Positions 1-8,783 of a stretch of 64,000 nucleotides of DNA are shown here, one piece after another. The notes below the pieces were generated by a model. That model did no database searches and was not told the origin of the DNA. It was given only the letters and a program-made list of their open reading frames with translations. The translations under genes and the position numbers were made by a program. Location of the stretch: assembly GCF_022352055.1 (NCBI RefSeq), contig NZ_JAKRWM010000027.1:1-64000 (forward strand), written 5' to 3'. Each line of letters starts with the position of its first letter. The stretch's first letter is position 1. The DNA comes from Cohnella mopanensis. GTDB taxonomy: Bacteria; Bacillota; Bacilli; Paenibacillales; Paenibacillaceae.

Positions 1-6
1 TTTGCG

Positions 7-534
7 TTACTGGTGATAATAAGAGACTTCCTTGGATTCCAGTCGAATCACTCCGTCGCCGCGCTCGCGCCGAAGCGACAATAACAGCTTAATGCGAGGA
101 GTAAGTAGCCATAGGTGCCAGTAAGCCATCGCAATGACGAGCGAGGAATGCGCCCATGGGTAGAATAGGCCTGCAACGCAGCACCCGACGAGGAACAGGT
201 GGAAATGCAGCCGGCGGAACAGCGAAAGCTGAGTATCCATAATCGGAAGCGGTCCGATCCAAGGCCAATCCCTTCGGAACGTCCATCTTTTCTCTGACAG
301 TTGGTCCACGCGGCGAATGGTTATTCGCAACACTAGAGCATGGACGAGGAGCATGACGATGGCGCCGACGGCCGAATAGATCAAACCGATCCAACCGTAG
401 ATAAAATAAAGCGCGGTTAGAACGAGCAACGCCGTAGACATGTAACTATACTTACTCTCGGGACGTAGTCCTATTTTACGAATGAGCCTATAATGGTAGA
501 AGGTGGCATCTCGCATGATCGATGGTTCGCCCAT
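7..534 (-). CDS. four-helix membrane protein of unknown function
   Basis: A 175-residue protein read from the minus strand. An AAGGAGG ribosome site lies about 10 bases before the ATG at 534. Hydrophobic stretches at roughly residues 32-75 and 112-145 look like two pairs of membrane helices. The segments between and after them are rich in Arg and Lys, which suggests cytoplasmic loops and tail. It is divergent from csfB across about 155 bases. I do not recognise the family and no catalytic motif is visible. The stop codon is at the very edge of the window but the gene is complete. Confidence 0.65.
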   Translation of the reverse strand: MGEPSIMRDATFYHYRLIRKIGLRPESKYSYMSTALLVLTALYFIYGWIGLIYSAVGAIVMLLVHALVLRITIRRVDQLSEKRWTFRRDWPWIGPLPIMDTQLSLFRRLHFHLFLVGCCVAGLFYPWAHSSLVIAMAYWHLWLLTPRIKLLLSLRRERGDGVIRLESKEVSYYHQ

Positions 535-634
535 CTTAATTCTGTCCTCCTTGAACTAAAAACGTATTCTGTTCATTACTATCGGATGTTATTGTTCTTA
601 TTGTTATGTTTAGTATAGATTTCTTACTATGAAT

Positions 635-665
635 GTGTATATTTTCATAGAATTCGGACATAATA
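635..665 (+). promoter_or_regulatory. possible sigma-F promoter of csfB
   Basis: GTGTA (635-639), 16 bases, then GGACATAATA (656-665) fits the sigma-F pattern GYWTA-N16-GGNRANANTW with one mismatch in each element. csfB is sigma-F dependent in B. subtilis. The assignment is inference. Confidence 0.4.
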
Positions 666-690
666 GATGCAACAATAGGGAAGGGCAGGG

Positions 691-882
691 ATGTTCATGG
701 AAGACAACGAACGAAAAACCTGCATCGTTTGCGGCGAGGCCAGGGAAGAAGGCATTACTGTTGTAACGGAATTCATCTGTACGTCATGCGAAGCTGAGAT
801 GGTTAATACGAACGCGGAGGATGACAAATATTCCTTTTTCGTGAAACAATTAAGGCAGCTATTCGTGCGGTTTCATGCTTAA
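691..882 (+). CDS. csfB: anti-sigma-G factor Gin (CsfB)
   Basis: A 63-residue protein with two Cys pairs, CIVC near residue 11 and CTSC near residue 31, the zinc-binding arrangement of Gin/CsfB. In B. subtilis this forespore protein binds sigma-G and holds it inactive until engulfment is complete. Gene order supports the call, since csfB lies a few genes upstream of tmk in Bacilli. AGGGAAGGG at 677-685 serves the ATG at 691; an ATG at 697 is an alternative. B. subtilis has xpaC and yaaN next, and both are missing here. Confidence 0.85.
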   Translation: MFMEDNERKTCIVCGEAREEGITVVTEFICTSCEAEMVNTNAEDDKYSFFVKQLRQLFVRFHA

Positions 883-913
883 TAGAACATTAATGAACTT
901 AACAGGGTTAGAG

Positions 914-948
914 AGGAACAACGACCGATCGTTGTTCCTTTTTTTTTA
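914..948 (+). terminator. rho-independent terminator after csfB
   Basis: Perfect 11-bp stem AGGAACAACGA / TCGTTGTTCCT (914-924, 929-939) with a 4-base loop, followed by about ten T. A TATAAT at 955-960 follows closely and probably belongs to the next gene. Its best-spaced -35 (TTGTTC, 932-937) would lie inside the terminator stem. Confidence 0.9.
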
Positions 949-992
949 TTTGTCTATAATGATGGAATATTAGAAATGTAGGAGGAGTTAGG

Positions 993-2510
993 TTGTCGCA
1001 TGGAAGTGAAAGAGCGCCGCTTTACGAGGCGCTAGTCGCTCATGACAGGCTGAAGGCTCATGCATTCCATGTGCCGGGACATAAGCAACGCGCAGCATGG
1101 GGGGATACGCTCGCGGCTTCCTATTTCAGCCATCTCTTAGCCCTTGATGTGACGGAGCTGTCGGACACGGATGATTTGCATCACCCGGAAGGACCGCTAG
1201 CAGACGCTCAGGAGCTCGCGGCTCAATGTTACGGTACGGATGAGACAAGATTTCTAGTGGGCGGGAGTACAGCCGGTAATCTTGCGATGATCATAGGAGT
1301 ATGCCAACCAGGAGATCTGGTCATTGTGCAGAGAAACGTACATAAATCGATTATTCATGGTTTAATGCTAGCCGGAGTCCGAGCGGTGCTGTTGCCCCCG
1401 GATATCGACGAAGCTTCGGGATTGGCGACGGTACCGGGAAACAAGCTACTGCAGTCGACACTTGAACGCAATCCCGATGCGAAAGCAGTCATCCTCTCTG
1501 CGCCTAATTATTATGGAATGAGTCCTGATCTGAAGCCGCTTGTTAAACTTGTTCACGAACAAGGAATTCCCGTACTCGTAGACGAAGCGCATGGAGCGCA
1601 TTTCGGGTTTCATTCGCGTTTTCCGGACTCAGCGTTGCAATCGGGTGCAGACGTCGTCATTCAGTCGACGCATAAGATGCTCTCTTCGATGACGATGGGG
1701 GCGATGCTTCATATGCAAGGGGAGCGTATCCGTAGATCGGCGATACGGCATACTTTAACGATGGTGCAGAGCTCGAGCCCATCATTTCCGATCATGGCGT
1801 CATTGGATTTAGCACGTATGCAGCTCCATACTCAAGGCGAACATGCCTTTAATACGGCACTGGATGCTGTGTCGCAGGCGGTAGAAGGAATCGGGGTTAC
1901 GTCATTCAGAGCATTGGGTTATGGTGAATATGCAAGCTCAGGGATCTCTTACGATCCGTTAAAACTCGTTCTGTTCGATGAGACGGAAAGATTAAGCGGA
2001 TTTACGCTTAGAGACGAGTTGCTGCGGAGAAACTGTATAGCGGAGATGGCGGATGCCAGGTATGTCGTCATGGCTTTCGGGACGGGTTCCACGTTGGACG
2101 ATGGCATGTGCTTGAGGGAAGCGTTGCTGGACATCACTGCCGCCGATAGCGGTAACGGTATCGATAATGCAGAACATACGAACAAGAACAATGGAGTTAC
2201 TAAGGCCCTACCGAGAACTTATCAATCTCCTATAGATTCCAACACGGATTCAAGCGCTGTAATTGAACCTGTATTATTCGGGCGAGAAGGGTTCCCTTCG
2301 CATTCTGTACCCATTGATCGTTGCGTGGGTTTAACGGCAGCGGAATGGATAATTCCATATCCTCCAGGTATACCCGTACTCTATCCCGGCGAGATCATCA
2401 CGGAAAATATCGTGAACCAATTAAAGCTCTGGAAGCACGAGGGAGCACAAATTCAAGGCGCTCATGATCCTGAATTGCAAAACATCGAAGTAAGGAAGGA
2501 ATTAAGTTGA
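993..2510 (+). CDS. yaaO: Orn/Lys/Arg decarboxylase-family PLP enzyme (YaaO-like)
   Basis: A 505-residue fold-type I PLP enzyme of the ornithine/lysine/arginine decarboxylase family. The PLP-binding lysine is K228 in the STHKMLSS motif, and VDEAHGAHFG near residue 198 holds the cofactor-contacting Asp. The N-terminal HVPGHKQ motif is typical of the family. The TTG start at 993 has GGAGGAG at 981-987. YaaO has no firmly established substrate; related enzymes make cadaverine, agmatine or putrescine. Its place between csfB and tmk matches B. subtilis. Confidence 0.82.
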   Translation: MSHGSERAPLYEALVAHDRLKAHAFHVPGHKQRAAWGDTLAASYFSHLLALDVTELSDTDDLHHPEGPLADAQELAAQCYGTDETRFLVGGSTAGNLAMIIGVCQPGDLVIVQRNVHKSIIHGLMLAGVRAVLLPPDIDEASGLATVPGNKLLQSTLERNPDAKAVILSAPNYYGMSPDLKPLVKLVHEQGIPVLVDEAHGAHFGFHSRFPDSALQSGADVVIQSTHKMLSSMTMGAMLHMQGERIRRSAIRHTLTMVQSSSPSFPIMASLDLARMQLHTQGEHAFNTALDAVSQAVEGIGVTSFRALGYGEYASSGISYDPLKLVLFDETERLSGFTLRDELLRRNCIAEMADARYVVMAFGTGSTLDDGMCLREALLDITAADSGNGIDNAEHTNKNNGVTKALPRTYQSPIDSNTDSSAVIEPVLFGREGFPSHSVPIDRCVGLTAAEWIIPYPPGIPVLYPGEIITENIVNQLKLWKHEGAQIQGAHDPELQNIEVRKELS

Positions 2511-2578
2511 CGTAATAGAGGTGAACGAAAATAAAACAGGATTCCAATCGGGAGATTCGAATAATCGTAGCGTGGGTA

Positions 2579-3991
2579 ATGGGTATCACAGCGAGTCTTC
2601 TAATAATAGGGCTCTTAATGATTCCTCCTGTGATCGGGATGGCGGACAGCGGTGATTTCGGACGCGTGTTAGGCGTAACCGGATTGGCGGTGCTGGACCC
2701 TCATCAATCGTACGAGCAGTTATATTTTAATTACGCGCACCAAAAGTACGGATACGGCGGATATCAACTAGGCGGATATGTGTCCACGCATGTTATTCTA
2801 GTCGCGATTGCAGGGTGGATCGGGAGAATCGTGAATAGCGAAGTGTTCGATATTCGAATTCTTGGATTAACCTATTCGGTATTTTTCGTCTGGGCGCTGA
2901 CTTTGCTTGTAAGGAACGCGCCAGAGGCCGGCAACAAAAGAAATACATTAATCGTTACGTTAGCATTATCCCTTAGCTTGTTGTTCGTATTTGGCGATAT
3001 CGGGTACTTAGCCTATTTCCAATCGTTCTTCGGTGAGCCGTTCGCACTGATCGCTACGTTGCTGATGGTGGCTTCAGCGATTGCATTAGCTTCTTCTCCT
3101 AGACCTACAGGGAAACTGCTAGCCTTATTCATAGTAGCTGCATTAGCGGTGGCCACCTCGAAAATTCAGAATGCGCCGTTAGGGTTTGTATTCGCGTTGC
3201 TAACTTGGAGAATGAGCGGGTTAAGGGTCGATATCAAATGGAGAAAACAAGTGTGGGCGGGAGTGGCCATACTCCTATTCGGTTCCGCGTTGATGATCCT
3301 CGTTGCGCCGGATAGGCTTAAGAATACGAACCTCTATCAATCCATCTTCTACGGAGTATTGAAGGATTCGCCGAACGTGGCAAGAGATATGAAAGAACTG
3401 GGTATACCGGAAAAATACGCTGTGCTTGCGGGAACGAATTATTTTCAGAAGGATACGGCGATTCCGCAGAAGGACCCTATCTTGCGACAGGAAGTGCTGG
3501 AGCAACTGAGCCATAAAGATATTGCGATGTATTATTTGCGTCACCCTTCCAGGTTTATGCAGAAGCTGGATAGGGCGGCCGAGAATGCCATGTATATCCG
3601 GCCTTATTACCTGGGCAATTACGATCAATCGGCAGATAAACGGCCTAAGGAGATTTCCTATTCGTTCAGCGCATGGAGCCAATGGAAGGACAAACAAATG
3701 CCGAACAGCGCGGGAGTGTACATTGGCCTCATCTTCGCGTACTATGTAGCGCTAGGCGTCTTGTGGTGGCGAAACCGATCCAGAAGGCTAAGGCTAGTAG
3801 CAGAAACATTAGCGGTTATTGCTTTGGCGGGCGTCTTTTCTTGCGTTGTACCTTTAATAGGCGATGGAGAGGCGGATCTCGGCAAGCATTTGTTTATGTT
3901 TAATGTCTGCTTTGATATGATGGTAATAAGCGTAATAACGGGAGCGGTCTACGGACTCGTTCGTCTCGTTGAGCGAAGAAATCGGACATAG
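2579..3991 (+). CDS. polytopic membrane protein, possibly WsfD-type glycan transferase
   Basis: A 470-residue protein with about ten hydrophobic segments. An ADSGDFGRV motif follows the first helix, and a long soluble loop (about residues 245-380) lies in the second half. Polytopic proteins with an Asp-rich motif after helix 1 include GT-C glycosyltransferases, and the protein resembles those annotated as the WsfD hexose transferase of S-layer glycan assembly; this is from memory and tentative. ATG 2579 has no ribosome site. The GAGGTG at 2518-2523 fits an upstream in-frame ATA at 2531 that would complete the first helix. B. subtilis has no gene here. Confidence 0.55.
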   Translation: MGITASLLIIGLLMIPPVIGMADSGDFGRVLGVTGLAVLDPHQSYEQLYFNYAHQKYGYGGYQLGGYVSTHVILVAIAGWIGRIVNSEVFDIRILGLTYSVFFVWALTLLVRNAPEAGNKRNTLIVTLALSLSLLFVFGDIGYLAYFQSFFGEPFALIATLLMVASAIALASSPRPTGKLLALFIVAALAVATSKIQNAPLGFVFALLTWRMSGLRVDIKWRKQVWAGVAILLFGSALMILVAPDRLKNTNLYQSIFYGVLKDSPNVARDMKELGIPEKYAVLAGTNYFQKDTAIPQKDPILRQEVLEQLSHKDIAMYYLRHPSRFMQKLDRAAENAMYIRPYYLGNYDQSADKRPKEISYSFSAWSQWKDKQMPNSAGVYIGLIFAYYVALGVLWWRNRSRRLRLVAETLAVIALAGVFSCVVPLIGDGEADLGKHLFMFNVCFDMMVISVITGAVYGLVRLVERRNRT

Positions 3992-4016
3992 GGGTTAGTT
4001 GAAAGGGGTAAGCCAG

Positions 4017-4655
4017 GTGTCGGGCGGACTGTTCATTACAATAGAAGGCGGAGAAGGCGCGGGGAAGACGACGCTTATCTCCAGATTGTCGGAAAGAATT
4101 TATGTGGAAACGAAACGAAAAACGCTCAGTACCCGGGAACCGGGAGGAGTTCCGATCGCGGAATCAATCCGTAAGGTGATACTGGATACGAAGAACACGA
4201 AAATGGAAGCGAAGACCGAAGCCTTACTATACGCAGCGGCTCGTCGACAACATCTCGTCGAAGTTGTGATGCCGGCATTGAGCAGGGAAAACATCATTAT
4301 TTGCGATCGTTTCGTCGATAGCAGTCTTGCTTATCAAGGTCATGCGCGAGGACTGGGAATCGATAAGGTTTGGGAGATCAACCGGTTTGCAACGGAAGAT
4401 TGCATGCCCCACCTGACGCTGTATCTCGATATTGATCCGGAATTAGGACTGTCCCGTATCGAGGCGAATGCCCATCGCGAGGTGAACCGACTCGATTTGG
4501 AAAACTTGTCTTTCCATACGAAAGTTAGGGAAGGTTATATGGAGGTCTTAAAAAGGTTTCCGGACAGAATCCGAATGCTGGATGCTTCGGGCAATCCGGA
4601 TGAAATCGCCGACCAGGCTTGGGAGCATGTAAGCAAGTTACTGAGCGAACAATGA
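4017..4655 (+). CDS. tmk: thymidylate kinase
   Basis: Phosphorylates dTMP to dTDP with ATP. The P-loop EGGEGAGKTT lies near residue 10, followed by the nucleoside-binding TREPGG motif and DRFVDSSLAYQG, all diagnostic of Tmk. I place the start at GTG 4017, served by AAGGGG at 4003-4008 and giving 212 residues. A TTG at 3999 is in frame but has a poorly spaced site. The gene opens the conserved run tmk-darA-yaaR-holB-ricT-yabA. Confidence 0.95.
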   Translation: MSGGLFITIEGGEGAGKTTLISRLSERIYVETKRKTLSTREPGGVPIAESIRKVILDTKNTKMEAKTEALLYAAARRQHLVEVVMPALSRENIIICDRFVDSSLAYQGHARGLGIDKVWEINRFATEDCMPHLTLYLDIDPELGLSRIEANAHREVNRLDLENLSFHTKVREGYMEVLKRFPDRIRMLDASGNPDEIADQAWEHVSKLLSEQ

Positions 4656-4744
4656 TCAAAAAAGAGGATTTTAGCGTATAAGTGTCCAATTTATATATAA
4701 GAAGCTACAGACCCCTATTTAAGAACTTAGAGGAGGCCTGAACG

Positions 4745-5074
4745 ATGAAATTACTGATAGCTGTCATTCAAGATAAGGATAGCAACCGTTTATCCAACGC
4801 ACTAATTAAGGAAGGGTTCCGGGCAACTAAGCTGGCTAGTACTGGCGGGTTCTTGCGCGCAGGAAATACGACTTTCCTGATCGGAATCGAGGACGACCGA
4901 ATTCAAAGCGCGCTCGACGTTATTCGAGCGAATTGCAAAGTGCGGGATCAGCTGGTTACCCCGGTATCGCCTGTTAGTGGTGCCGCGGATTCTTACATCC
5001 CTTTTCCTGTCGAAGTGCAGGTTGGCGGAGCGGCCGTGTTCGTGCTTCCGGTTGAGCGGTTTGAACACTTCTAA
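4745..5074 (+). CDS. darA: cyclic-di-AMP receptor DarA (YaaQ)
   Basis: A 109-residue PII-like protein. The N-terminal MKLLIAVIQDKD strand, the glycine-rich STGGFLRAGNTT loop and the C-terminal GGAAVFVLPVERF strand are hallmarks of DarA/PstA, a homotrimer that binds c-di-AMP between subunits. Its downstream partner is not established. AGAGGAGG lies a few bases before the ATG. It is of interest here because a c-di-AMP riboswitch lies about 8 kb downstream. Confidence 0.92.
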   Translation: MKLLIAVIQDKDSNRLSNALIKEGFRATKLASTGGFLRAGNTTFLIGIEDDRIQSALDVIRANCKVRDQLVTPVSPVSGAADSYIPFPVEVQVGGAAVFVLPVERFEHF

Positions 5075-5096
5075 TGTGGCCGGGCGGTGATTGTGG

Positions 5097-5540
5097 ATGA
5101 AGATTCAGACAGGCTTCTACCCCGTTAACAAGACAGTACAGCGGGGCGAGATGACGGCTAGGCCAACGCAGACTCAGAACTTCGGCGATATGATGCAGCA
5201 GCAGGAAGAGCAGCGAACGCACGAAGAGCTTCAGCGGAAGCTGGAGGATATCCGGATGCAAGGCGAGCGGTTGACCCGTTCCATGACCGTGCGGGAATTG
5301 GTTCTGTATCGGCAGATGGTTAAAGCATTCTTAGAGGACACGGTTCGTCGGGGAATTGCTTTGAAGGAGACCAAAGGCTGGGACCGGAGAGGTCGCGGCA
5401 AAAGATATAAATTGTTGGAAGAGGTCGACTCGATGCTCGTTGCTATGGGCGAAGAGCTACTGCAGAGCGAAGAAGGCAGAATAGATCTTCTTCAGAAGGT
5501 CGGCGAAATTCGTGGAATACTAATCAATATCGTATTTTAA
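5097..5540 (+). CDS. yaaR: YaaR family protein (DUF327)
   Basis: A 147-residue mostly helical protein with a charged Gln/Glu-rich segment (about residues 25-60) likely to form a coiled coil. Length and place between darA and holB match YaaR, whose biochemical role is unknown. ATG 5097 is preferred because GGTGA (5086-5090) lies 6 bases upstream; a TTG at 5091 is in frame but too close to it. It is probably co-transcribed with its neighbours. Confidence 0.85.
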   Translation: MKIQTGFYPVNKTVQRGEMTARPTQTQNFGDMMQQQEEQRTHEELQRKLEDIRMQGERLTRSMTVRELVLYRQMVKAFLEDTVRRGIALKETKGWDRRGRGKRYKLLEEVDSMLVAMGEELLQSEEGRIDLLQKVGEIRGILINIVF

Positions 5541-5562
5541 GTTCGACGTAAGGAGCATCATC

Positions 5563-6540
5563 ATGGGATTTCAACACCTATCGGGGCAAGAAAGGGCAAA
5601 AGCCCTTCTGCAGAATGCGCTGGCTTCCCGTAAAATCGCGCACGCTTACTTGTTCGCGGGACCGGCCGGTTCAGGTCGTCGGGAAATGGCAAATGTATTT
5701 GCCCAAGCCCTGTTCTGCGAAAGAGGCGGGAACGATGCTTGCGGCGAATGTCTGGAATGCCGTAAGGTGATGCATGGCAACCATCCCGATCTCCATGTCA
5801 TTACTCCGGATGGGGCAACGGTAAAGATCGAGCAGATTCGTACGCTTCAGAGGGAGTTAGCCTATCGCAGCGTGGGAGCGGGTTATAAGGTCTATATCAT
5901 TGAAGGCGCGGAGACGATGACCGTTCAAGCGAGCAATAGCTTGCTTAAGTTTCTGGAAGAGCCTCCATCTCCCGTTGTGGCTATCCTGTTAGCACCCAGT
6001 GCCCAAGCGGTATTGCCTACGATATTATCGCGTACGCAACTGATCGCATTCGTGCCGGGAGACCGGGAAGCGTTGGAAAAGGTACTCGTACAAGAGGGTA
6101 AATCTCCGCTTCTGGCACGCGCGGCGGTGAATCTTGCATCCGGCTTGAATGCTAGCAGAAAATTAGTAGAAGAGAATTGGTTTGCAGAGATCCGAAACGT
6201 AGTGATACAATTAGGCAAGGAGAATCCAACCCGGTTCACTGCGAGTCTGCTTCAAGCACAAGCGCAGGTATTTAAAACGGATCTCTCGGAACATGTGGAA
6301 ACTTTGCTACAGTTGTTAGCTTTGTGGTATAGAGATATGATCTACGCAATGACCGACCGTCAGAGCCAGATGGTATTTCCGGACCAATCGGAATGGATCT
6401 CGAAGACGGCATGGAGCCGATCTGTCCAATCCTGGGTTGCGGTTATGGAGTCCGCGCTGACGGCGGCAAGACGAATAAAGGCTCATGTGGCGCCTCAATT
6501 GGCGCTTGAGCAATTTCTGGTGAACGTGCGGGAGGGATAG
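5563..6540 (+). CDS. holB: DNA polymerase III delta' subunit
   Basis: A 325-residue AAA+ clamp-loader subunit. The P-loop is degenerate (GPAGSGRR near residue 34, Arg in place of the catalytic Lys), as expected for delta', which does not hydrolyse ATP. A four-Cys zinc module follows (Cys residues between about 51 and 66). The sensor-like SLLKFLEEPP motif near residue 127 is present. With tau and delta it loads the beta clamp. It is followed by ricT after 2 bases. Confidence 0.93.
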   Translation: MGFQHLSGQERAKALLQNALASRKIAHAYLFAGPAGSGRREMANVFAQALFCERGGNDACGECLECRKVMHGNHPDLHVITPDGATVKIEQIRTLQRELAYRSVGAGYKVYIIEGAETMTVQASNSLLKFLEEPPSPVVAILLAPSAQAVLPTILSRTQLIAFVPGDREALEKVLVQEGKSPLLARAAVNLASGLNASRKLVEENWFAEIRNVVIQLGKENPTRFTASLLQAQAQVFKTDLSEHVETLLQLLALWYRDMIYAMTDRQSQMVFPDQSEWISKTAWSRSVQSWVAVMESALTAARRIKAHVAPQLALEQFLVNVREG

Positions 6541-6542
6541 AT

Positions 6543-7343
6543 TTGTACGATGTGGTGGGAGTCCGCTTCAAGAAGGCGGGCAAAATCTATTATTTCGATC
6601 CCGCCGAGCATCCGGTGTCCAAAGATCAGCATGTCATCGTGGAGACGGCGCGTGGCGTAGAATACGGCAAAGTCGTCGTTGGCCCGAAGACGGTAGGAGA
6701 AGCGGATGTCGTTCTTCCTCTGAAGAAAGTCATTCGGGTAGCGGGAGATCCCGACGCGAAGGCGGTCGAGGAAAACCGCAGTGCAGCTAAGAACGCGTTT
6801 ACCGTTGGACTGCAGAAAATCAAGGATCACGCGCTTAAGATGAAGCTCGTGGACGTGGAATACACGTTTGACCGGAACAAAATCATCTTCTATTTTACAG
6901 CTGAAGGACGCGTCGATTTCCGGGAATTGGTGAAGGATTTGGCCGGTGTATTCCGGACCCGCATCGAATTGCGGCAGATCGGCGTGCGCGATGAAGCTAA
7001 GATGCTCGGTGGTATCGGGCCGTGCGGGCGCGTGCTTTGTTGTTCTTCTTGGTTAGGCGATTTCGAACCGGTCTCCATTAAGATGGCGAAGGATCAGAAT
7101 TTATCGCTTAATCCAACGAAAATATCAGGCTTGTGCGGTCGCTTAATGTGTTGTTTGAAATACGAGCATGACAACTATGAAAGTGCCAAAGAAGAATTAC
7201 CTGCGGTTGGCCGTACGGTTGTGACTTCCATGGGCGAAGGTAAGGTCGTCGGGATTAACATTGGCAGCCGTAGCGTACACGTTCAGTTGTTCGACCTGGG
7301 TAAGGTGAAAGAGTTGCCATTTGACGATGTCGTCTTGAAATAA
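6543..7343 (+). CDS. ricT: RicT (YaaT), PSP1-domain protein of the RicAFT complex
   Basis: A 266-residue PSP1-domain protein. The central region carries clustered Cys residues (GPCGRVLCCSS and SGLCGRLMCCLKYE) that help ligate the Fe-S clusters of the RicA-RicF-RicT complex. In B. subtilis that complex promotes RNase Y-dependent mRNA maturation and Spo0A phosphorylation, and so sporulation, competence and biofilm. The TTG start at 6543 follows the holB stop directly, with GGGAGGG inside the end of holB, indicating coupling. Confidence 0.93.
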   Translation: MYDVVGVRFKKAGKIYYFDPAEHPVSKDQHVIVETARGVEYGKVVVGPKTVGEADVVLPLKKVIRVAGDPDAKAVEENRSAAKNAFTVGLQKIKDHALKMKLVDVEYTFDRNKIIFYFTAEGRVDFRELVKDLAGVFRTRIELRQIGVRDEAKMLGGIGPCGRVLCCSSWLGDFEPVSIKMAKDQNLSLNPTKISGLCGRLMCCLKYEHDNYESAKEELPAVGRTVVTSMGEGKVVGINIGSRSVHVQLFDLGKVKELPFDDVVLK

Positions 7344-7424
7344 TTCGTGACGACTGGACATGGTGAATCATCACTTTGCATCAGTCTCACTCCAATCGAC
7401 ATAATCGTGCCTTGAGGTGGATCG

Positions 7425-7796
7425 TTGTTCATGAAAGACATTTTCCTTCGCGTGGAAGAGCTCGAATCGCATTTAGGAGACGTACATGCCGACTTCGGGG
7501 ATCTCAAGCTGAAGATTAAAGAGTTGTTGGAAGAGAACCAACGACTTAGAATCGAAAATCAGCAGTTAAGAAAAGTACTGAAGCGGGAAACAGAACCCGC
7601 AGCAATGACCCAAGAAGTGGCGGAAGAACCGGCTGCCATCAAGGGAGACAAGCCGTCAGTCGTCATGGGCGTCGGCGAGGGTTATGATAATTTAGCCCGG
7701 TTGTATCATGAAGGCTTTCATATTTGCAATGTGTACTATGGTCATTTGCGAATGGAAGGCGACTGCTTGTTCTGTTTATCTTTCTTAAGCAAATAG
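7425..7796 (+). CDS. yabA: replication initiation control protein YabA
   Basis: A 123-residue protein with an N-terminal coiled coil (about residues 1-60) for tetramer formation and a C-terminal zinc module (HICNVYYG then CLFCLSF). YabA bridges DnaA and the beta clamp DnaN and restrains re-initiation at oriC. GAGGTGG at 7414-7420 can serve TTG 7425 or ATG 7431. The 80 bases after ricT hold no clear promoter. Confidence 0.92.
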   Translation: MFMKDIFLRVEELESHLGDVHADFGDLKLKIKELLEENQRLRIENQQLRKVLKRETEPAAMTQEVAEEPAAIKGDKPSVVMGVGEGYDNLARLYHEGFHICNVYYGHLRMEGDCLFCLSFLSK

Positions 7797-7807
7797 CCAT
7801 TACGATT

Positions 7808-7846
7808 AAAAGCAACGTACCTCTCGAGGCGCGTTGCTTTTTCTTT
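7808..7846 (+). terminator. terminator after yabA
   Basis: Stem AAAAGCAACG / CGTTGCTTTT (7808-7817 with 7832-7841), loop containing CTCGAG, then T-rich sequence. It closes the tmk-yabA transcription unit. Confidence 0.85.
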
Positions 7847-7931
7847 AGTTTTCCTGCTATATGCTCCAAACATTGCGATAGGCCAAGGAATCAAGTAAGC
7901 TAAGTGGCGTGAACCATTATTTTGTTGGAAG

Positions 7932-8783
7932 GTGCATGATGGAATGGAACCGAATCCGATGAAAGAAGTCGAACCGTCTTTGCAAGCGGGAGAACGGCTT
8001 GACGATCTTCTTACTCATAACTTACAAATTATCCAAAGCTCAGAAGTATTCAGCTTCTCGCTGGATGCCGTATTACTGGCGAGGTTTGCCGGAGTGCCCC
8101 CGAAAGGGCGCATTCTCGATCTATGCACGGGTAACGGCGTAATCCCTATGTTGCTTACGACTAGAACCGATGCAACGATTGACGGCGTGGAGATTCAGCC
8201 TCGTTTGGCGGATATGGCGAGACGAAGCGTGGCTCTGAACGGATTAACCGATAAAATCAATATCGTGGAGGGGGATTTGCGCGAATGGAAACCGAATGGC
8301 GAGCTTTATGACGCCATTACGGTTAATCCTCCATACCTTCCTCTGCAAAGTGGCGATTACAAGGAGAATCACCATCAAGCGATGGCGCGCCATGAGATCG
8401 GCTGCAAGCTGGAGGATGTGATCGCCGCCTGCGCCAGATCCGTACGAATCGGCGGACGCGTTGCCATGGTGCATCGTCCGAGCCGAATGGTCGATATTAT
8501 CGATCTCATGCGCCGATATCGTCTGGAGCCGAAGAGGATAAGGTTCGTTCATCCCCGTAAAGAAGCGGAAGCGAACATGATATTAATAGAAGGAACACGA
8601 GACGGCAAGCCAGAGGTAAGGCTGTTGCCGCCGCTGATCGTATATGAGGAAGACGGGGAATATACCCCCGAATTGCTCGCAGTATTTTATGGCCAAGCTG
8701 CCGAATTGCCCGATTTCAAACGACAGAACGGGAGAGCGCCGCTAACTAGGACAACGAATGAAAGGGAGGAGGGAAGTAAGTGA
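7932..8783 (+). CDS. yabB: tRNA1(Val) (adenine-N6)-methyltransferase family protein (YabB/TrmN6)
   Basis: A 283-residue class I SAM-dependent methyltransferase. Motif I DLCTGNGVIPM lies near residue 56 and the catalytic NPPY of N6-adenine methyltransferases near residue 127. The TrmN6 homologue in E. coli modifies A37 of tRNA-Val; the exact target here is inferred. GTG 7932 or ATG 7944 may start it (GGAAGG at 7928). It overlaps rsmI by 4 bases in a GTGA arrangement. Confidence 0.85.
   Translation: MHDGMEPNPMKEVEPSLQAGERLDDLLTHNLQIIQSSEVFSFSLDAVLLARFAGVPPKGRILDLCTGNGVIPMLLTTRTDATIDGVEIQPRLADMARRSVALNGLTDKINIVEGDLREWKPNGELYDAITVNPPYLPLQSGDYKENHHQAMARHEIGCKLEDVIAACARSVRIGGRVAMVHRPSRMVDIIDLMRRYRLEPKRIRFVHPRKEAEANMILIEGTRDGKPEVRLLPPLIVYEEDGEYTPELLAVFYGQAAELPDFKRQNGRAPLTRTTNEREEGSK

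Noticed and set aside
89..394. A 101-codon minus-strand frame inside the first membrane protein gene
   Set aside because: It is an out-of-frame shadow of the 175-residue gene, with no ribosome site.
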